A stretch of 64,000 bases of DNA from QHXQ01 sp963788965 (GTDB lineage Bacteria; Acidobacteriota; Blastocatellia; Pyrinomonadales; Pyrinomonadaceae). Location: the NCBI GenBank assembly GCA_963788965.1, contig CAWBIK010000006.1, positions 1,054,001-1,118,000 of the forward strand, read 5' to 3'. Position numbers and translations under genes: made by a program. Below the pieces are notes generated by a model, which was not told the DNA's origin, did not search any database, and worked only from the letters and a program-made list of their open reading frames with translations. Positions 28,244 to 36,378 of the stretch are shown one piece after another (within the stretch, counting starts at the first letter, position 1; each line of letters starts with the position of its first letter).

Positions 28244-29593
28244 ATGGCCAATAATAGCATTTACATAGAGAATTTCGGCTGTCAGATGAACGTGGCGGAC
28301 TCGGAACGCGCCGCGACCAAGCTCCGTGCCGCCGGCTATCAGTTGACGGACATAGAGGCTGAAGCGGATGTCGTGCTCTTCAACACCTGCTCCGTGCGTG
28401 CGCGGGCCGAGCAGAAAGTCTTTACCCGTATGGGCGAGGTCAGGCGCGACGGGCGTGAGCCGATCATCGGTGTGATGGGCTGTGTCGCGCAACTTGAAGG
28501 GGCGACGCTCTTTGACAGTGCAGCACGCGTCCGCATGGTTGTCGGCACGCGGGCCACGGATCGTCTGCCAGAACTGATCGAGCGTGCGCGCACGGGCGAA
28601 CGGCGCGTGTTGGATTTAGGTGAGCGTCAGGCGGGTGAAGAGTGGGCGGTCGCGCCGTTCGAGCGTCATTCACCTTATGTGGCCTTTGTGCCCATCATAG
28701 AAGGCTGCAATAAGTTTTGCACCTATTGCATCGTGCCTTACTCGCGTGGCCGGGAACAGAGCCGGCCGGCGGCCGAGATTATCAAAGAGATCACACACCT
28801 GCGCGAACTGGGCTATAAGGAAGTGCAACTCGTAGGGCAGAATGTGAACAGCTACCGCCCGAAGACCGAAGCCGGATTGGCAGGATACGAGGGCGCGACG
28901 CCATTCACACGTCTGTTGCGGGCTGTCGCGGCGACGGGCATGGCGCGAGTTAAATACACCACGTCTTTCCCCAGGGATTTCCACCCTGACATCATGCGCG
29001 CCATGGATGAGCACGAGAATCTCTGTAACTGGGTTCATCTACCCGTCCAATCCGGCAGCGATAGCATCCTGCGCGCGATGCGCAGAGGCTACAAGGTCGC
29101 GGATTATCTGGCGCGGGTTGAGGCGGTGAAGGGCGCACGGCGCAGGTACGCTTTAACCAGCGACATCATCATCGGCTTTCCGGGTGAAACCGTTCAAGAC
29201 TTCAACAATACGATGCGTTTAGTCGAACATTGTCAATTCGATAGCCTATATATCTTCAAGTATTCCGAAAGGCCGGGCACACCTGCGTCCAAGCTGTCCG
29301 ATACAGTGTCCGATAACGAAAAGACGCGGCGCTTCTGTGAATTAGAGGAATTACAGCAGGGCATACAGGCCAAAATTTTTGCGGACTATATCGGGCGCGA
29401 AGTGTCCGTCTTGATCGAGCGTGTTAGTTCAAGGAATCAGGCAGATATTATGGGCCATTCGACTTGCAATAAAGTAGTTAATCTGCCGGGCGACGCCTCT
29501 CTGATTGGGCAGGAAGTAAACGTGCGTGTGACACAGGCGAAGGCTCATAGTCTCTACGGTCAATGCAGTGAAGGGACTGCGCTCGGACTTTAA
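28244..29593 (+). CDS. miaB: tRNA-2-methylthio-N6-dimethylallyladenosine synthase
   Basis: A radical SAM methylthiotransferase that modifies i6A37 in tRNAs. All six cluster cysteines are visible: FGCQMN, NTCSVR and MGCVAQ for the auxiliary cluster, and CNKFCTYCIVPYSRG for the radical SAM cluster. The TRAM domain forms the C-terminus. ATG 28244 is preferred; a GTG at 28235 would add three residues. From ATG it has 449 residues, typical of MiaB rather than RimO or MtaB. Confidence 0.93.
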   Translation: MANNSIYIENFGCQMNVADSERAATKLRAAGYQLTDIEAEADVVLFNTCSVRARAEQKVFTRMGEVRRDGREPIIGVMGCVAQLEGATLFDSAARVRMVVGTRATDRLPELIERARTGERRVLDLGERQAGEEWAVAPFERHSPYVAFVPIIEGCNKFCTYCIVPYSRGREQSRPAAEIIKEITHLRELGYKEVQLVGQNVNSYRPKTEAGLAGYEGATPFTRLLRAVAATGMARVKYTTSFPRDFHPDIMRAMDEHENLCNWVHLPVQSGSDSILRAMRRGYKVADYLARVEAVKGARRRYALTSDIIIGFPGETVQDFNNTMRLVEHCQFDSLYIFKYSERPGTPASKLSDTVSDNEKTRRFCELEELQQGIQAKIFADYIGREVSVLIERVSSRNQADIMGHSTCNKVVNLPGDASLIGQEVNVRVTQAKAHSLYGQCSEGTALGL

Positions 29594-29613
29594 GCAGGGC
29601 ATGAGGTGTAAGC

Positions 29614-30099
29614 ATGGAAATAGAAGTAAAGATTAGAGGTTTGATGATGGACCCCAATAGCGGCACGCCGATCATCATCCTCAAAGACGTGAACAGCGAC
29701 ACCTTGCTGCCGATCTGGGTCGGGGCTTATGAAGCCAACGCCATCGCCCTTGAGATTGAGAAGATTGCGCCGCAGAGACCGATGACGCACGACCTGTTGC
29801 GCAACCTGATCGTGGAAATGGGCGTGCGCGTCGAGCGCGTCGTCGTGACGGAGTTGCGCGATAATACTTTTTTTGCCGTCATAGAGATGCGTAGCAGCGA
29901 GGGCGCGGCCATCATGCTCGACTCGCGCCCGTCGGATGCGATTGCTCTGGCCCTGCGCGCAGATTGCCCGATCTACGTCCACGAAGAGGTGATTCGCGCG
30001 TCGCAGAGTATGTCCGGGCGGGAAGAGGAAGAGACCGCAGGGGGCGAAGAAGATGAATGGCCTGACGTAATAGGTGAGGCGGGTGATCTGCCTATGTAG
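29614..30099 (+). CDS. Bifunctional nuclease (BFN, DUF151) domain protein
   Basis: A 161-residue protein whose first 120 residues match the BFN/DUF151 domain: TPIIILKDVNSDTLLPIWVG, EANAIALEIE, MTHDLLRNLI and SRPSDAIALALRADCPIYV. Members have been reported with RNase and DNase activity, but the physiological role is poorly known. The last 40 residues form a very acidic tail. It begins 20 bases after miaB and probably belongs to the same transcript. Confidence 0.85.
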   Translation: MEIEVKIRGLMMDPNSGTPIIILKDVNSDTLLPIWVGAYEANAIALEIEKIAPQRPMTHDLLRNLIVEMGVRVERVVVTELRDNTFFAVIEMRSSEGAAIMLDSRPSDAIALALRADCPIYVHEEVIRASQSMSGREEEETAGGEEDEWPDVIGEAGDLPM

Positions 30100-30168
30100 T
30101 CGTCAACTTGCGCCTGTGTAGACCATGAAGATGCATCTGGGCGTAAGAAAGTCTGAGACAAAAAAGCC

Positions 30169-30930
30169 TTGAACGCCGTTATTGCGATTGCAAATCAGAA
30201 GGGCGGTGTGGGCAAGACCACCACGGCCATCAATCTGGCGGCAGCTTTTGCCCGGCGCGGTCTGCGCACGCTGTTGCTGGATTTAGACCCGCAGGGCAAC
30301 AGTTCCATCTCCTTTCTGGATATTACACAGGTCGAACGCTCAGCTTACGATCTACTGCTCGACGGGCAGAGCGTGTGGAACGGTTACGTCTACCCGACCA
30401 GCGTAGGGAATCTGGAGATGATCCCTGCGCGCATCAATCTGGCGAAACTGGAGTCCAAACTCGTCGGCGATTTCGATGCCCCGTTCCGCTTGAAAGACCG
30501 TCTGGAAGCTCTGCGCCCGAAGTATGAGGTGATCGTCATAGACACCCCGCCCACCCTCGGCTTGATTACGGTCAACGCTCTAGTGGCCGCCACGCATGTC
30601 CTCATCCCCATACAATCTTCCTATTTCGCGCTGGAAGGGACGGATGACCTGCTGGAAACCATCGAGAAAGTTAAAGCGCGCCCGAATCCGAACCTACGCG
30701 TACTCGGCGTGGTGGTCACACTACACGACCGGCGCACGACGCTGGCCCGAGAGGTCTACGAACAGATTCGGCAGGTTTTTGGCGCACAGATGTTCGAGAC
30801 AGTGATTACCAAAAGTGTGCGGCTAGAGGAGGCCCCGGCTTATAAAGAGTCGATTTTTTCGTTCGCGCCCCAATCCTCCGGGGCGGCCGAGTATGCAAAA
30901 CTCTGTGACGAGGTAATGGCACGTGTCTAA
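30169..30930 (+). CDS. parA: Chromosome partitioning ATPase ParA (Soj)
   Basis: A deviant Walker ATPase of 253 residues that binds DNA and is stimulated by ParB to segregate origins. It begins AVIAIANQKGGVGKTTTAINL, followed by LLLDLDPQGNSS, VIVIDTPPTLG and IQSSYFALEG. The start is TTG 30169. The last eight bases overlap parB, so the pair is coupled. The short N-terminus without a helix-turn-helix marks it as a chromosomal rather than plasmid type Ia ParA. Confidence 0.93.
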   Translation: MNAVIAIANQKGGVGKTTTAINLAAAFARRGLRTLLLDLDPQGNSSISFLDITQVERSAYDLLLDGQSVWNGYVYPTSVGNLEMIPARINLAKLESKLVGDFDAPFRLKDRLEALRPKYEVIVIDTPPTLGLITVNALVAATHVLIPIQSSYFALEGTDDLLETIEKVKARPNPNLRVLGVVVTLHDRRTTLAREVYEQIRQVFGAQMFETVITKSVRLEEAPAYKESIFSFAPQSSGAAEYAKLCDEVMARV

Positions 30931-31819
30931 AAGAGGTCTGCCCGCGGGCGTGGGTATGCGGCATGACGCACACTATGTGGAAGAGTTGGCGGGACAACGC
31001 CCGACTCCTATCGGCCGGCTGATCGCGCTCGAACAACTAGACCCGAACCCGGAGCAGCCGCGTGTAGAGATAGGAGATTTGACCGAGTTGACGGCGTCGA
31101 TCAAGGAGAAAGGCGTATTGGAGCCGCTCTTGGTCAAGCCTGCACGCGAGCCTGGGCGCTGGATGATCATCGCGGGCGAACGGCGTTGGCGCGCTTCCAG
31201 AGCCGCGGGTTTACGCGAAGTGCCATGCATAGAGATGGACGTGGACGACCGTGCGGTGGCGGAGATAGCGCTGATAGAGAACATGCAGCGCAAGGATTTG
31301 ACACCGTGGGAGGAGGCAGACGGGCTGGCCGCACTATGCGAGCGGTTCGGCTACACGCACGAAGAGGTGGCCCGCAAGGTAGGGAAGAGTCGCACCACCG
31401 TGACCGAGGCGTTATCCATTGCCACGCTGCCGGAGCAGATCAGAGAGCAATGTCGGCGCGCCGACATTAGCTCGAAATCGTTGTTACTACAGATCGTGCG
31501 TCAGCCCGACGAAGGCTCTATGCAGCAGATGTTGGCTGAGATCATACGGCGGGGCTTGACGCGTGACGGTGCGCGCGCGGTGCGGCGGGCAATCGTTAAT
31601 AACGGGGTGACGGCCCCTGTGGCACGTGCAGTTCAGCCCTACTCTTATAGTTTCAACGCGCCCGACCGTGCCTTTAAACTCGAAGTCCGCTTTCGTCGGC
31701 AGCAGGTTAGCCAGGCAGAAATTGTGGCCGCCCTACAGTCCGCCATCGACTCGATCAGTCGTGTTGCTCAAGTCTCTAATGCGTCCGATAACAACGGCGA
31801 TCTTCTGCTTGCGGAATAG
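30923..31819 (+). CDS. parB: Chromosome partitioning protein ParB
   Basis: A CTP-dependent clamp that loads at parS and spreads on DNA. The N-terminal domain has LIALEQLDPNPEQPR and the CTP-binding GERRWRASRAAGL followed by ENMQRKDLTPWEEA. A helix-turn-helix follows (VARKVGKSRTTVTEALSIATLP), and the C-terminal dimer domain ends at residue 298. The start is a GTG overlapping parA. The coding sequence contains the 20-bp palindrome at 31449-31468, in the segment just after the helix-turn-helix. Bacillus subtilis also carries a parS inside its parB, a useful precedent. Confidence 0.93.
   Translation: MSKRGLPAGVGMRHDAHYVEELAGQRPTPIGRLIALEQLDPNPEQPRVEIGDLTELTASIKEKGVLEPLLVKPAREPGRWMIIAGERRWRASRAAGLREVPCIEMDVDDRAVAEIALIENMQRKDLTPWEEADGLAALCERFGYTHEEVARKVGKSRTTVTEALSIATLPEQIREQCRRADISSKSLLLQIVRQPDEGSMQQMLAEIIRRGLTRDGARAVRRAIVNNGVTAPVARAVQPYSYSFNAPDRAFKLEVRFRRQQVSQAEIVAALQSAIDSISRVAQVSNASDNNGDLLLAE
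31449..31468. repeat. 20-bp perfect palindrome, copy 2 (inside parB)
   Basis: Identical to the palindrome at 25748-25767, encoding part of CRRADIS in ParB. A degenerate relative (14 of 16 central bases) is at 28215-28230 upstream of miaB. It does not match the widespread parS consensus except for its outer TGT and ACA. Confidence 0.8.
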
Positions 31820-31842
31820 CTCTTTAAGCTGGAATAGGAGAG

Positions 31843-32391
31843 TTAGGGAGTACGTGCGCCTTTCTTGCGTTCTTCGGCGGCACGGCGTTGGAGCGTGCGC
31901 GCCCAACGCTCGAAAGTTGGTTGGAAGGGCTTGAACATACGCGTGCGCAGGCTGTGTTCCTGCGTCCCCCAGACACGTAGTTGCTTTTCTGTGTAAGCAC
32001 GCACGGCCGCTTCGAGTTGCCCTTTTTTCACGGAGTGGCGCAAGGTTAGGTGATAGTGCTGGGCGATAAGCGAGAAGACGACCGCAGCCAAATTATTCTT
32101 GAATGAAAGTCTCGGGAGCAGGCGCTTGAACAGAGACTTGCGCGTGGGTAGCAGGGCTTCGACCGACACTTCGAGCCAAGCGGGCTGTGTGCCTTGTCTG
32201 GGATGATAGAGACCCGGCAGTTGGCTACGCTGGGGCAGACGCACGCGTGCATCGCTGATAGCGTCTACGAGGCGCAGGCGCTCGATCCCGCGCAAGTGTT
32301 CACGCGGGACGCATTCCAGCATCTTTTCCAGCCGGGCTTCTGTCTGCCGCGGCAGCTTGGCGCTAGTTTGAATCTCAATTTTGATGCCCAT
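31843..32391 (-). CDS. Basic protein of unknown function opposite xerC/D
   Basis: From ATG 32391 this gives 182 residues, strongly basic and soluble, predicted mostly helical at the C-terminus. It contains a helical segment LPRQTEARLEKMLECVP and a hydrophobic patch LAAVVFSLIAQHYHL. An in-frame ATG at 32472 would overlap the divergent recombinase start. I do not recognise a family. It ends about 25 bases from parB, which it faces, and shares its upstream region with the recombinase gene. The antisense strand has no plausible product, supporting this as real. Confidence 0.6.
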   Translation of the reverse strand: MGIKIEIQTSAKLPRQTEARLEKMLECVPREHLRGIERLRLVDAISDARVRLPQRSQLPGLYHPRQGTQPAWLEVSVEALLPTRKSLFKRLLPRLSFKNNLAAVVFSLIAQHYHLTLRHSVKKGQLEAAVRAYTEKQLRVWGTQEHSLRTRMFKPFQPTFERWARTLQRRAAEERKKGARTP

Positions 32392-32471
32392 TGGACGACG
32401 GCGCACACTGTAGGCGAAAGGGAGCGGCAACGTCAAGCGCGCCCGTCGAACACGCACAGAAGGGGTGACCA

Positions 32472-33383
32472 TTGCGTGACCTGATCCGCGAACACATGGC
32501 TTATCTACGGGTCGAGAAGGGGCTGGCGCAGAACTCTCTGGCCAGCTACAGGCGCGACTTGGAGAAGTTGTGCGCGTGGGCGCGTGTGTGCGGGCGCGAG
32601 GTCGAGGCTCTAAGCCGGGCAGAGATGGCAGGTTGGGGTCGCTGGCTAAGTCAAGGGGGACTGTCGCCACGCTCAATTGCTCGGGCCATGTCGACCGCGC
32701 GCGGTTTCTACAATTTTTTACTGCGCGACGGGCTGATCAAGGAAGACCCACTGGCCGGCTTGGATGCGCCACAGTCTGCACAGCGCCTGCCCACAGTGCT
32801 GACCTGTGAGGAGATGGAACGTCTGCTGGCGGCGGTCGAGACGGGCACAGCGGAAGGTGTACGTGATCGTGCGCTCTTTGAGTTGCTCTACGCCACAGGC
32901 TTGCGCGTCTCCGAGTTGGTCGGGCTGAAGGTCGGCGACGTGGAGTTGGAGCGGGGGCTGCTGAGCTGTCAAGGTAAGGGCAGCAAGCAGCGCCGCGTGC
33001 CTGTCGGGCGCGCGGCCCTACTATGGCTGAGAGATTATGCGGCCGCACGCGCAAAGCTGCTCTCAGGAGGCACGTCCACCTTTTTATTCGTAACGAAAGC
33101 CGGGCGGCGGCTCACACGACAGCAGGTCTGGCAACAATTAAAAAGGTATGCCGAGCGTGCAAACTTGGAGCACGTATCGCCACACGTCCTGCGCCACAGT
33201 TTTGCGACCCACCTGATGCAGCGCGGCGCGGATTCACGCTCGGTGCAGGCGCTCTTAGGCCATAGCGATCTGGCGACCACACAACTCTACACGCACATGT
33301 CCAGTCAACATCTGCGCGCTACTTATGACTTATGCCATCCCAGGGCGGCAGTGGCAGCACAGTCAGACCATAAAACCGACTAA
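32472..33383 (+). CDS. xerD: Tyrosine recombinase XerC/XerD
   Basis: A site-specific recombinase that resolves chromosome dimers at dif. The N-terminal SAM-like core-binding domain spans about 1-85. The catalytic domain keeps all active residues: Arg in GLRVSELVGL, Lys after the GKGSKQRRVPV turn, HVLRHSFATH, and the LLGHSDLATTQLYTHM segment with His and the nucleophile Tyr. It has 303 residues from TTG 32472. Whether it is XerC, XerD or a single-recombinase XerS/A type cannot be told from sequence alone. Its location after parAB suits a chromosome-maintenance role. Confidence 0.88.
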   Translation: MRDLIREHMAYLRVEKGLAQNSLASYRRDLEKLCAWARVCGREVEALSRAEMAGWGRWLSQGGLSPRSIARAMSTARGFYNFLLRDGLIKEDPLAGLDAPQSAQRLPTVLTCEEMERLLAAVETGTAEGVRDRALFELLYATGLRVSELVGLKVGDVELERGLLSCQGKGSKQRRVPVGRAALLWLRDYAAARAKLLSGGTSTFLFVTKAGRRLTRQQVWQQLKRYAERANLEHVSPHVLRHSFATHLMQRGADSRSVQALLGHSDLATTQLYTHMSSQHLRATYDLCHPRAAVAAQSDHKTD

Positions 33384-33457
33384 CAGGGGCACAGACAGCT
33401 AATCGTAACAGCACGAATAATATTGCCCGTGTCTGATAATGAATGTTATGTCGTATT

Positions 33458-33475
33458 GGCTTTGCGTGGAAAGTC
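33458..33475 (+). repeat. Left terminal inverted repeat of the element
   Basis: GGCTTTGCGTGGAAAGTC matches the complement of 36209-36226 at 16 of 18 positions. Confidence 0.7.
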
Positions 33476-33513
33476 TTGTTTGCAGGGAAAGTCGAGAGTT
33501 TGCATGGAAAGTG
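33461..33513 (+). repeat. Three direct repeats inside the left end
   Basis: TTTGCnnGGAAAGT occurs at 33461, 33479 and 33499, spaced 18 and 20 bases, about two helical turns. A further direct copy (TTGCACGGAAAGTC) is at 36183 inside the right end. They are probably transposase-binding sites. Confidence 0.7.
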
Positions 33514-33518
33514 CAAGG

Positions 33519-34523
33519 TCAAAGCATATCTCTATCGTCAAGATATTGACGGCCTTCATCGGTGAGGCTATATGCCGTTGGTTGGCCCGTATAAAAATAG
33601 GTGCTGTGAATAAGGCCCTTTTTTTCCAACTTGGAGAGGTAAAGCAAGCTGCGTTGTTCACTTATGTCCAAGTAGCGGGCAACTTCTTCGGCGTAGGGGA
33701 GAAAGTTCGGCTTAGCGAGCAAGCGAAGAATATTTTCTAATACTGGATCAAGGTTGCCACTTGGAGGGGGAACTTTATAGTTGGGCCGGTTTAGGCGATC
33801 AATGCCTTTTTGAGTGATTTGGTAATAATGGCCGTGACCTTCAGGTCGTACAAGACGAACATAATCGTGCTGCTCTAATAGCCTTAAGGAATTATTAACT
33901 TGCGAGGGTTCTAATTTTAATTCACGGGCCAACTCTGATTCATGGCAGACGCCCTGTTCAATTTTTACAAGAACTTGAATGGCTGTTTTATCTGGTTCGT
34001 ATTCGGTAGGTTCGGAGCGTTGGGGTGCTTGTAATAGTTGGGGTGGATCGGCTGTTTGCAGTTGAATCGTTGGAGAGAGCAGTTGCTTAGCTTCGGCCAG
34101 TGTTATTGAGTTGCCGTGGTCATCGTAGAGGGGCAAAGCCTTGCCGCATTTCATGCAGTGGAGGATAGGTTTAGGAGGCGGAATGTTTGGGCCGATCGAA
34201 TAGGTTAGCTTTTCAGTGCTTAGTGTCAGGGGCATTCCGCAGGAGGGGCAAAGTGGATTTAAGTCAGCGTCCCAATAGACGCCGAACCGCAGTTTCCCTT
34301 GTGGCTTTGTCTCTTCTCGTGTTGGCTTTTGTAGTGCCGTTTTCGATGGCCTTGATGGTCTAGCATCGTTTATGGAAACCAGTATGACAGCGATACCGCA
34401 TAGGGTAAAAAAGACGACCAAGAACACAAAGGCGGCCGTGGCATGATTAGCAGAAATCAAATAGCCTGCCACTGTGGAGGCGACACTTATGAGAATGATA
34501 ACTATAGCGGTTTTGGCCCGCAT
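33519..34523 (-). CDS. Passenger gene: membrane-anchored zinc-ribbon and winged-helix protein
   Basis: A protein of 334 residues from ATG 34523, which has GGGAG upstream. Two hydrophobic helices occupy about 7-25 and 32-52. A zinc ribbon follows: CPSCG near residue 91 and CMKCG near 126. After a linker there are two winged-helix-like modules, one around 190-240 (ELARELKLEPSQVNNSLRLLEQHDYVRLV) and one near 275-325 (SKLEKKGLIH). No known family is recognised as a whole. A membrane-tethered DNA-binding regulator is a reasonable inference. Base composition is clearly AT-richer than the chromosome, and the stop lies close to the element's left end, so it travels with the element. Confidence 0.7.
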   Translation of the reverse strand: MRAKTAIVIILISVASTVAGYLISANHATAAFVFLVVFFTLCGIAVILVSINDARPSRPSKTALQKPTREETKPQGKLRFGVYWDADLNPLCPSCGMPLTLSTEKLTYSIGPNIPPPKPILHCMKCGKALPLYDDHGNSITLAEAKQLLSPTIQLQTADPPQLLQAPQRSEPTEYEPDKTAIQVLVKIEQGVCHESELARELKLEPSQVNNSLRLLEQHDYVRLVRPEGHGHYYQITQKGIDRLNRPNYKVPPPSGNLDPVLENILRLLAKPNFLPYAEEVARYLDISEQRSLLYLSKLEKKGLIHSTYFYTGQPTAYSLTDEGRQYLDDRDML

Positions 34524-34657
34524 GACTGCTCCCGCCAAGTTACCTTATGGCATTTGGCGCTAGGAATGATTGCGGCTTTGGGTTTAGGGCTATCGGCGGG
34601 CGTGCTGATCGCGCTCGCGCTTCTGAACTCAGTAGTTTGAGTATTGCTATGAGACGA

Positions 34658-34846
34658 CTAAGCCAAAACCTCTGGCGCGGGTTGCGTAGGTTCAGGCTGC
34701 GGCCTATCGCTTCGACGCGGTTTGTTCCAATAAGGGCTTTTGCACTTCGGGCAAACGCGCGGCTCAGTGTCCACATCGCGGGGTATCCATTCGTGAGCGC
34801 ATCGCTCGCAACGGTAGCCCCAGACTTTGAGAATTACTTTCGGCAT
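34658..34846 (-). CDS. Passenger gene: 62-residue zinc-ribbon protein
   Basis: A small protein with two CxxC knuckles (CERC near residue 13 and CPKC near 32) and a Trp between them, the rubredoxin-like or zinc-ribbon layout, then a Pro-rich tail. The start is ATG 34846, divergent from the transposase, with AT-rich promoter DNA between. No role is known; it may bind RNA, DNA or the neighbouring membrane protein. Confidence 0.6.
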   Translation of the reverse strand: MPKVILKVWGYRCERCAHEWIPRDVDTEPRVCPKCKSPYWNKPRRSDRPQPEPTQPAPEVLA

Positions 34847-34895
34847 AATCTAAACATATACCGCCAAAATAATATACTGTCAAGTCAAATAATGC

Positions 34896-34925
34896 TTGCA
34901 TTGCTATATACCTCTATAGTAATAT
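34896..34925 (+). promoter_or_regulatory. Candidate transposase promoter
   Basis: TTGCAT at 34896-34901 and TAATAT at 34920-34925 are separated by 18 bases. Transcription would start about 34931-34933, inside the left arm of the following hairpin. Confidence 0.45.
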
Positions 34926-34926
34926 A

Positions 34927-34956
34927 CTCCACAGTAGTTAGTTTATTACTGCGGAG
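34927..34956 (+). promoter_or_regulatory. Hairpin covering the transposase ribosome-binding site
   Basis: 34927-34936 pairs with 34947-34956 over ten positions with one mismatch around a ten-base loop. The right arm includes GGAG of the GGAGG Shine-Dalgarno (34953-34957), six bases before ATG 34964. Transcripts entering from outside would fold it fully, while those from the local promoter would lack much of the left arm. Confidence 0.6.
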
Positions 34957-34963
34957 GCTACAG

Positions 34964-36202
34964 ATGGACGCACGGCAGCAAAAAGGGCTTGAAATCGCGG
35001 CCCAATCGAACATCACGCGCAAGGGCAACTTATGGCTTGTCCCTTCTCAGAAGGGCAACAGCGCATATACGGTCAACCTAGAATCCGACAAGCCACATTG
35101 CACTTGTCGTGACTATGAGTTTCGCCGCAATCGTTGTAAGCACATCATCGCGGTTGAAGTCACAATCGAACGCACGCGCACGACTGTTATTGAAGGCGAC
35201 AAGACGACGACTGTTGAAACGGTCAAGGTCAAGCGCGTTACCTATAAACAAGAGTGGAAGCAATACAACGCGGCGCAGGCTTATGAAAAGTCGGAGTTCC
35301 TTGCGTTACTGCATGGGCTAACGAATAGCATTGACGAGCCTGTCCAGACGTTCGGCCGGCCGCGCCTCTCAATGGCTGATACCATCTTCGCCGTCGTCTA
35401 TAAAATCTACTCTACCGTCTCAACGCGCCGCTTCGCTTCGGACTTGCGCGATGCTTTCCAGAAAGGCCACCTATCCAAACTGCCAAGCTACAACACGCTG
35501 TTTGATTATCTTCGGATGCCGGAACTAACACCTTATCTGCAACACCTAATCACGGAAAGCAGCAAGGCGTTGAAGTCGGTTGAGACTAACTTTGCCGTTG
35601 ACTCGTCGGGCTTTTCAACGGGTCAATTCATGCGCTGGCTAGATGTGAAGTATGGACAGGATGAAGATCGGCGGCAATGGCTCAAACTGCATTTAATGTG
35701 CGGCGTGAAAACTAACATCGTGACGAGTGTTGAGGTCAGCAACGGCTACGCGAACGATTATTCCTACTTCAAACCCTTAGTTGATAAGACCGCGCTGAGT
35801 GGTTTTCAACTGGCAGAGGTTAGCGCAGACAAGGCGTACTTAGGCAACAGCAACTTTGCGGCGACTCTGCGGCATGGTGCTATCCCTTACATCCCTTTCA
35901 AGACGAACAGTCAACCGGACGGCAACGGCGCACTGTGGGCGCGTATCTATCACTTCTATAACTTCAAACGTGACGAGTTCTTAACGCACTATCACAAACG
36001 CTCAAACGTCGAAACGACCTTTCACATGATTAAAGCGAAGTTCGGGCAACGACTGCGGAGCAAGACGCCGATAGCACAAATGAATGAGGCACTGTGCAAG
36101 GTACTTTGTCACAACATCTGTTGCGTGATTCAGTCCATGCACGAACTAGGCATTGAGCCGACTTTTCATGCAGAAACGGAGGTTGCACGGAAAGTCAGTT
36201 GA
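34964..36202 (+). CDS. DDE transposase with N-terminal SWIM zinc finger
   Basis: A transposase of 412 residues from ATG 34964, behind a GGAGG. The N-terminus (about 40-65) has CTCRDYEFRRNRCKH, a SWIM-type C-x-C-xn-C-x-H finger. The catalytic part is IS4/IS5-like: FAVDSSGF near residue 205 (first Asp), EVSADKAYLG near 285 (second Asp) and HKRSNVETTFHMIK near 345 (Glu). All three acidic residues are present, so it may be active. The frame is open upstream to 34547 but without similarity. The right terminal repeat begins seven bases after the stop. Confidence 0.88.
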   Translation: MDARQQKGLEIAAQSNITRKGNLWLVPSQKGNSAYTVNLESDKPHCTCRDYEFRRNRCKHIIAVEVTIERTRTTVIEGDKTTTVETVKVKRVTYKQEWKQYNAAQAYEKSEFLALLHGLTNSIDEPVQTFGRPRLSMADTIFAVVYKIYSTVSTRRFASDLRDAFQKGHLSKLPSYNTLFDYLRMPELTPYLQHLITESSKALKSVETNFAVDSSGFSTGQFMRWLDVKYGQDEDRRQWLKLHLMCGVKTNIVTSVEVSNGYANDYSYFKPLVDKTALSGFQLAEVSADKAYLGNSNFAATLRHGAIPYIPFKTNSQPDGNGALWARIYHFYNFKRDEFLTHYHKRSNVETTFHMIKAKFGQRLRSKTPIAQMNEALCKVLCHNICCVIQSMHELGIEPTFHAETEVARKVS

Positions 36203-36208
36203 TTTAGG

Positions 36209-36226
36209 TACTTTCCGCGCAAAGCC
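36209..36226 (-). repeat. Right terminal inverted repeat of the element
   Basis: The complement reads GGCTTTGCGCGGAAAGTA, matching the left end at 16 of 18 positions. It begins seven bases after the transposase stop. Confidence 0.7.
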
Positions 36227-36272
36227 TGTGTATTTATTATCCCTATAACCAAACTCTGCACTTGACGCTTGC

Positions 36273-36301
36273 TTGACAGGCGTATGAACGGCTGTTACAG
36301 T
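36273..36301 (+). promoter_or_regulatory. metK: Sigma-70-type promoter for metK
   Basis: TTGACA (36273-36278), a 17-base spacer and TACAGT (36296-36301) form a near-consensus promoter 78 bases before the metK start. The element's right end is only 46 bases upstream of the -35 box. I see no SAM-riboswitch fold in the leader. Confidence 0.65.
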
Positions 36302-36378
36302 ACGCGGTCTTTTGACCTCTGGCCTAAGTCAACTAGCGACCGACGGGTCTGAATCCACACAGTAGGAGCAAGCAAGTT

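Larger units (their letters stand above)
33458..36226. mobile_element. Transposable element with SWIM-finger transposase and two passenger genes
   Basis: Bounded by 18-bp inverted repeats with 16 matches (33458-33475 and 36209-36226). It spans 2.77 kb of lower-GC DNA between the xerC/D gene and the metK promoter. It contains a DDE transposase on the plus strand and two minus-strand passenger genes. Extra copies of the TTTGCnnGGAAAGT core lie inside both ends, as expected for transposase-binding sites. A five-base GTATT lies just outside each end (immediately on the left, three bases out on the right) and might be the target duplication. The ends are inferred from this one copy only. Confidence 0.65.

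Noticed and set aside
34554..34640. Small plus-strand hydrophobic open frame opposite the passenger genes
   Set aside because: It lacks a ribosome-binding site and a clear start, so it is not called, although a tiny membrane peptide cannot be excluded.
36226..36378. SAM riboswitch in the metK leader
   Set aside because: The 77-base leader after the promoter is too short for SAM-I and shows no kink-turn or the conserved SAM-II/SAM-IV cores that I can recognise.
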